Assembly (NCBI GenBank): GCA_013140465.1
Contig: JABFST010000209.1
Coordinates: 1-6,747 of the forward strand
DNA: 6,747 bases
Reading direction: 5' to 3'
From: Methylococcaceae bacterium
GTDB taxonomy: Bacteria > Pseudomonadota > Gammaproteobacteria > Methylococcales > Methylomonadaceae
A program made the translations under genes and the position numbers. Shown here piece by piece: positions 4,534 through 6,747 of this stretch (its first letter is position 1; every line of letters starts with the position of its first letter). The notes below the pieces were generated by a model. The model did no database searches. It was not told the origin of the DNA and was given only the letters and a program-made list of their open reading frames with translations.

Positions 4534-4788
4534 GGCTCACACTCCTTAATCTAAGTATATATTTAGTCTATATATTGATAAGTGTCTGTCAAGTATAAAA
4601 AATTCACCGCTCTTAAACCATTCTTTAACCCTTTGCCAATCATCGCACTCTAGCCCTGCTTACAGTAAAGCGGAACATAACGAGTTTTATCGCCCACACG
4701 GCAACGTCTAAAGCCGTTGCACTCCAGCGGTTTGTGCGTAACGGTGGGTAGCAGGTCGGCGCAATACGGCTAGGACGCTATTACGTCG
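4534..4788. other. Intergenic region downstream of msrP, with palindromes
   Basis: Apart from the vapB promoter this has no gene. It contains GCAACG/CGTTGC (4701-4706 and 4715-4720, 8 nt loop) inside looser outer arms CCCAC/GTGGG (4693-4697 and 4744-4748), and GACG/CGTC (4774-4777 and 4784-4787) just after the msrP stop. These resemble dispersed intergenic palindromes rather than a clear intrinsic terminator, since none is followed by a T-run on the msrP strand. Confidence 0.45.
4549..4592 (-). promoter_or_regulatory. vapB promoter with probable autoregulatory operator
   Basis: On the minus strand TTGACA (4592-4587) is a perfect -35 box, followed after 16 nt by TAGACT (4570-4565), a fair -10. 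The -10 region is overlapped by two copies of AATATATA separated by 5 nt (4575-4568 and 4562-4555), each containing a self-complementary TATATA. Direct or inverted repeats over the -10 are where VapBC complexes normally bind to repress their own operon. AAGGAG (4546-4541) is the ribosome site. Confidence 0.6.
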
Positions 4789-5721
4789 CTAAAAATTCTT
4801 CTGCAAATCCATACCCGCATACAACTGTGCCACTTCATCTTGGTAGCCGTTAAAATACAAGGTTTTACGCTTTAGAAAATCGCCAATCCGGCGTTCTTTG
4901 GCTTGGCTCCAGCGGGCATGATCGACATCGGGGTTTACATTGGAATAAAACCCATATTCATTAGGCCCAGCACGCATCCAGCTAGAAATAGGCTGTTGTT
5001 CGGTAAAGCGTATGCTGACGATGGATTTGGCACTTTTAAAGCCGTATTTCCACGGCACTACGATGCGGATGGGTGCGCCGTTCTGGTTGGGCAATAACTC
5101 GCCATACAAGCCCAGCGTCAGTAGCGTTAAAGGGTGCATGGCCTCGTCTATGCGCAAGCCTTCGCGGTAAGGCCATTCCAATACCATGCTGCGTTGCCCG
5201 GGCATTTGTACGGGATCCAGCAAGCTGACGAACTCAACATATTTGGCTTTGCTGTTAGGCTCTACGCGTTTTATGAGTTCTGCCAACGGAAAGCCTAACC
5301 ACGGCACGACCATAGACCACGCCTCGACACAGCGCAGCCGATACACGCGTTCTTCCAACGGGGCCATTTTCAGCAATTCCTCTATATCAAACACTTTGGG
5401 TTTGTTGACTTCGCCTTCAACCGTCACCGTCCAAGGCCGGGTTTTTAACGTACCCGCATTTTGGGCAGGATCTTCTTTACCAGTGCCAAATTCGTAAAAA
5501 TTGTTGTAGCTAGTGACATCTTTATACGGCGTTAGCTCTTCATTGACGGTATAGCCGGATTTAACGATGCCACTGAGCTTTTCACCCGCCCATAACGATG
5601 TCGGCAGAAGTGCCGCAGCGGCAGCCCCGCCCGCCATTTGCATAAACTTGCGGCGTGCGAGGAACAGGTTTTTGGGGGTGATTTCTGACGAGGGTATGGC
5701 GGGGGGCTTATAAGCGGACAT
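4789..5721 (-). CDS. msrP: MsrP (YedY), periplasmic molybdopterin-dependent methionine sulfoxide reductase catalytic subunit
   Basis: 310 residues, full length. MsrP reduces free and protein-bound methionine sulfoxide in the periplasm, protecting envelope proteins from reactive chlorine and oxygen species, with electrons from MsrQ. Residues 22-45 are a twin-arginine signal ([20 protein letters not shown]), consistent with export of a folded Mo enzyme. The sulfite-oxidase-like fold is evident: [14 protein letters not shown] (95-108), then [19 protein letters not shown] (128-146), in which Cys131 is the expected Mo ligand. [14 protein letters not shown] follows, and the C-terminus ends [11 protein letters not shown] as in other family members. 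Start ATG 5721 has AAGGA eight nt upstream, overlapping the stop of the DUF1003 relic. In most genomes msrQ follows immediately; here it is about 4.3 kb downstream on the same strand. No decay is visible. Confidence 0.96.
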   Translation of the reverse strand: MSAYKPPAIPSSEITPKNLFLARRKFMQMAGGAAAAALLPTSLWAGEKLSGIVKSGYTVNEELTPYKDVTSYNNFYEFGTGKEDPAQNAGTLKTRPWTVTVEGEVNKPKVFDIEELLKMAPLEERVYRLRCVEAWSMVVPWLGFPLAELIKRVEPNSKAKYVEFVSLLDPVQMPGQRSMVLEWPYREGLRIDEAMHPLTLLTLGLYGELLPNQNGAPIRIVVPWKYGFKSAKSIVSIRFTEQQPISSWMRAGPNEYGFYSNVNPDVDHARWSQAKERRIGDFLKRKTLYFNGYQDEVAQLYAGMDLQKNF

Positions 5722-5732
5722 GGGTGTATTCC

Positions 5733-6020
5733 TTAGGGTTTTTGTTGGCTCAGGGTGTCCAATCGTTGTTCAATTTCAAGCAATTTTCGGTAAGAACGGA
5801 TATTGATTTCATAATCCAGTTCGGCATGTTTTTCAGAGTAATTGTATTGATGATGCTGGCTGATGAGCAAAAATCAGGTAATCAACACGGCTGCTATTGC
5901 CAGAATTATGCCTAACAGGCCGTAAGGGTAATTATCAAAACCCTTAACAATGCCAATATAGCCCTCATTGGCTAAAATCCAAACCATAAACCAAATGACA
6001 TGCAGAAAAAGAGTAAACAC
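5733..6020 (-). pseudogene. DUF1003 membrane-protein relic: 5' end missing and in-frame TGA
   Basis: Reading minus-strand codons from 6020: VFTLFLHVIWFMVWILANEG, then GFDNYPYGLLGIILAIAAVLIT, a TGA at 5876-5874, then FLLISQHHQYNYSEKHAELD and [20 protein letters not shown] to TAA at 5735-5733. Two membrane helices flanking an FDxYP(Y/F) motif, then LISQ and a charged tail with HAELDYEIN, are the pattern of DUF1003 proteins (function unknown). The TGA replaces a residue at the end of helix 2. The N-terminal half of the domain is missing: upstream, the frame runs straight into the hairpin repeat at 6013-6047. Its stop codon overlaps the msrP ribosome site, so it probably once formed an operon with msrP. 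It is not visible as a single open frame. Confidence 0.75.
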
Positions 6021-6047
6021 TCAGTCCCCCTCCTTAAAAAGGAGGGG
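6013..6047. repeat. Hairpin repeat copy 2 at the junction of two broken genes
   Basis: 34 of 35 bases match 2295-2329. The arms CCCCTCCTT (6027-6035) and AAGGAGGGG (6039-6047) enclose AAA. The outer part of the right arm (GACTGAAT in copy 1) is missing and replaced directly by sigma-54 activator coding sequence at 6048, so this copy is truncated exactly at the breakpoint. Confidence 0.88.
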
Positions 6048-6485
6048 TTAAACGTGTTCCCGCTAACCACGCCGCCGTTGCGCGAACGCTTGCATGACAT
6101 ACCGTATCTGGTGCAGTTTCTGATGGATAAATTCGCCCCTAAGCTGGGCAAAAAATTCACCCATATCAGCGCGGCTTCTTTGCAGCGGTTAATGGCTTAT
6201 GCCTGGCCGGGCAATATCCGCGAGCTTGAAAACGTAATCGAACGCGCGATTATTTTAGCCGATGGCGAGGTGCTGGACATTGAGGCGGAACAACTGCCTA
6301 GAGCAGCACTAACCGCCACAGCGGCAGCTGAGCTGAGTTTGGAACAACTGACCAAGGAACATATCGCCAAGGTATTGGAGGACTGCCAATGGGTGATAGA
6401 AGGCGCAAAAGGCGCGGCACAAAAGCTGCAAGTACAGCCCAGCACCTTACGTTACCGGATGAAGAAATTAGGCTTGTCCAGGTAA
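6048..6485 (+). pseudogene. 3' fragment of a sigma-54-dependent transcription activator (AAA+ end plus Fis-type HTH)
   Basis: Homology begins abruptly with LNVFPLTTPPLRERLHDIPY, the block that in intact enhancer-binding proteins follows DLYYR. The rest reads through the sensor II region (AYAWPGNIRELENVIERAII, about 45 codons in) to a Fis-type helix-turn-helix, EGAKGAAQKLQVQPSTLRYR, and ends at TAA 6483-6485. The regulatory domain, Walker A and B, and the GAFTGA loop that contacts sigma-54 are all missing, so it cannot activate transcription. The C-terminus resembles the FhlA/NorR style (STLRxRMKKLG). An ATG at 6000 in frame runs through the hairpin repeat, so a 161-residue peptide containing the DNA-binding domain is possible but probably accidental. 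Codons within the fragment are clean, suggesting recent truncation. Confidence 0.88.
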
Positions 6486-6519
6486 TACGCACAACCCGAG
6501 AACCGTGGGTTATCCGTCC

Positions 6520-6747
6520 CTAGCTTATTTTGCGGGCATGTTTGGCATCACCCGAAAATTTAATGGCTTGCTGGCCTTTTGTGACTTCCACCAAATCGCG
6601 GCGGCGGTCGCCTAGGCGGGGTTTTTTAACTTTTGACGGGGGGCTTAGATCATAACGACGACGGTCATTGGCCCTGTTGCGGATAAAGTATTGCCTTACA
6701 TTAATAAGCTTGCCGTTTAGTTTAGTCCGGTTAAGCTTAAAAATAAC
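6520..6747 (-). CDS. C-terminal part of an unrecognised arginine-rich protein, start beyond the window
   Basis: 75 codons open from the right edge to TAG at 6522-6520. The residues include FKLNRTKLNGKLINVRQYFI, RNRANDRRRYDLSPPSKVKK, and PRLGDRRRDLVEVTKGQQAI. It is strongly basic, with RRRYDL and GDRRRD motifs, and has no membrane segment or cysteine. I do not recognise a family. It is convergent with the sigma-54 relic, 34 nt away; between them AACCC/GGGTT (6493-6497 and 6507-6511) makes only a weak stem. The frame is longer than expected by chance but short enough that coding status is uncertain. No in-frame ATG lies inside the window. Confidence 0.45.
   Translation of the reverse strand, partial: VIFKLNRTKLNGKLINVRQYFIRNRANDRRRYDLSPPSKVKKPRLGDRRRDLVEVTKGQQAIKFSGDAKHARKIS

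Noticed and set aside
5724..5915. 63-codon plus-strand frame
   Set aside because: It is antisense to the DUF1003 relic, whose protein pattern is clear on the minus strand.
6493..6511. Bidirectional terminator between the sigma-54 relic and the right-edge gene
   Set aside because: A stem of only 5 bp with a 9 nt loop and no T-tract on either side.

Overview
The window looks like an accessory, repeat-rich stretch of a gammaproteobacterial chromosome. A methanotroph of the Methylococcales is my best guess, from the style of the MsrP/MsrQ, PEP-CTERM and sigma-54 proteins and the mix of interspersed palindromes; no marker gene settles this. It holds two conserved core genes, one intact surface-protein gene, one toxin/immunity-like pair, and an unusual density of broken genes and mobile repeats.

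Layout. 1-507 (minus) is the first 169 codons of msrQ, running off the left edge. 508-1234 has no convincing gene: it holds a 4 x 20 bp tandem repeat joined to a perfect 23 bp hairpin, a three-way-junction palindrome cluster, and a sigma70-like promoter with nine C residues in its spacer. 1235-1894 (plus) is a PEP-CTERM protein. 1895-2416 is intergenic and full of palindromes. 2417-3716 (minus) is a two-gene unit: a protein with a glycine-zipper C-terminus that looks like a pore-forming antibacterial effector, followed by a probable immunity gene. Just upstream of the effector, 3752-3869 folds like an integron attC site. Two 122 bp REP/BIME-like elements in inverted orientation (2124-2245 and 4142-4263) bracket this unit. 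4299-4533 (minus) is a decayed vapBC toxin-antitoxin locus. 4789-5721 (minus) is a complete msrP. 5733-6020 (minus) is a decayed DUF1003 membrane-protein gene, and 6048-6485 (plus) is the 3' end of a sigma-54 activator gene. The 5' ends of both are lost at one shared hairpin repeat. 6520-6747 (minus) is the C-terminal end of an unrecognised arginine-rich protein.

How it fits together. MsrP (periplasmic molybdoenzyme) and MsrQ (its haem membrane partner) normally sit side by side as msrPQ. Here both are on the minus strand in the expected order but about 4.3 kb apart, and everything between 508 and 4788 looks like accumulated accessory DNA. The toxin/immunity pair, the attC-like site, the vapBC relic and at least six kinds of palindromic repeat point to a hotspot of insertion and deletion. 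Identifications rest on reading motifs by eye; no database search was possible.
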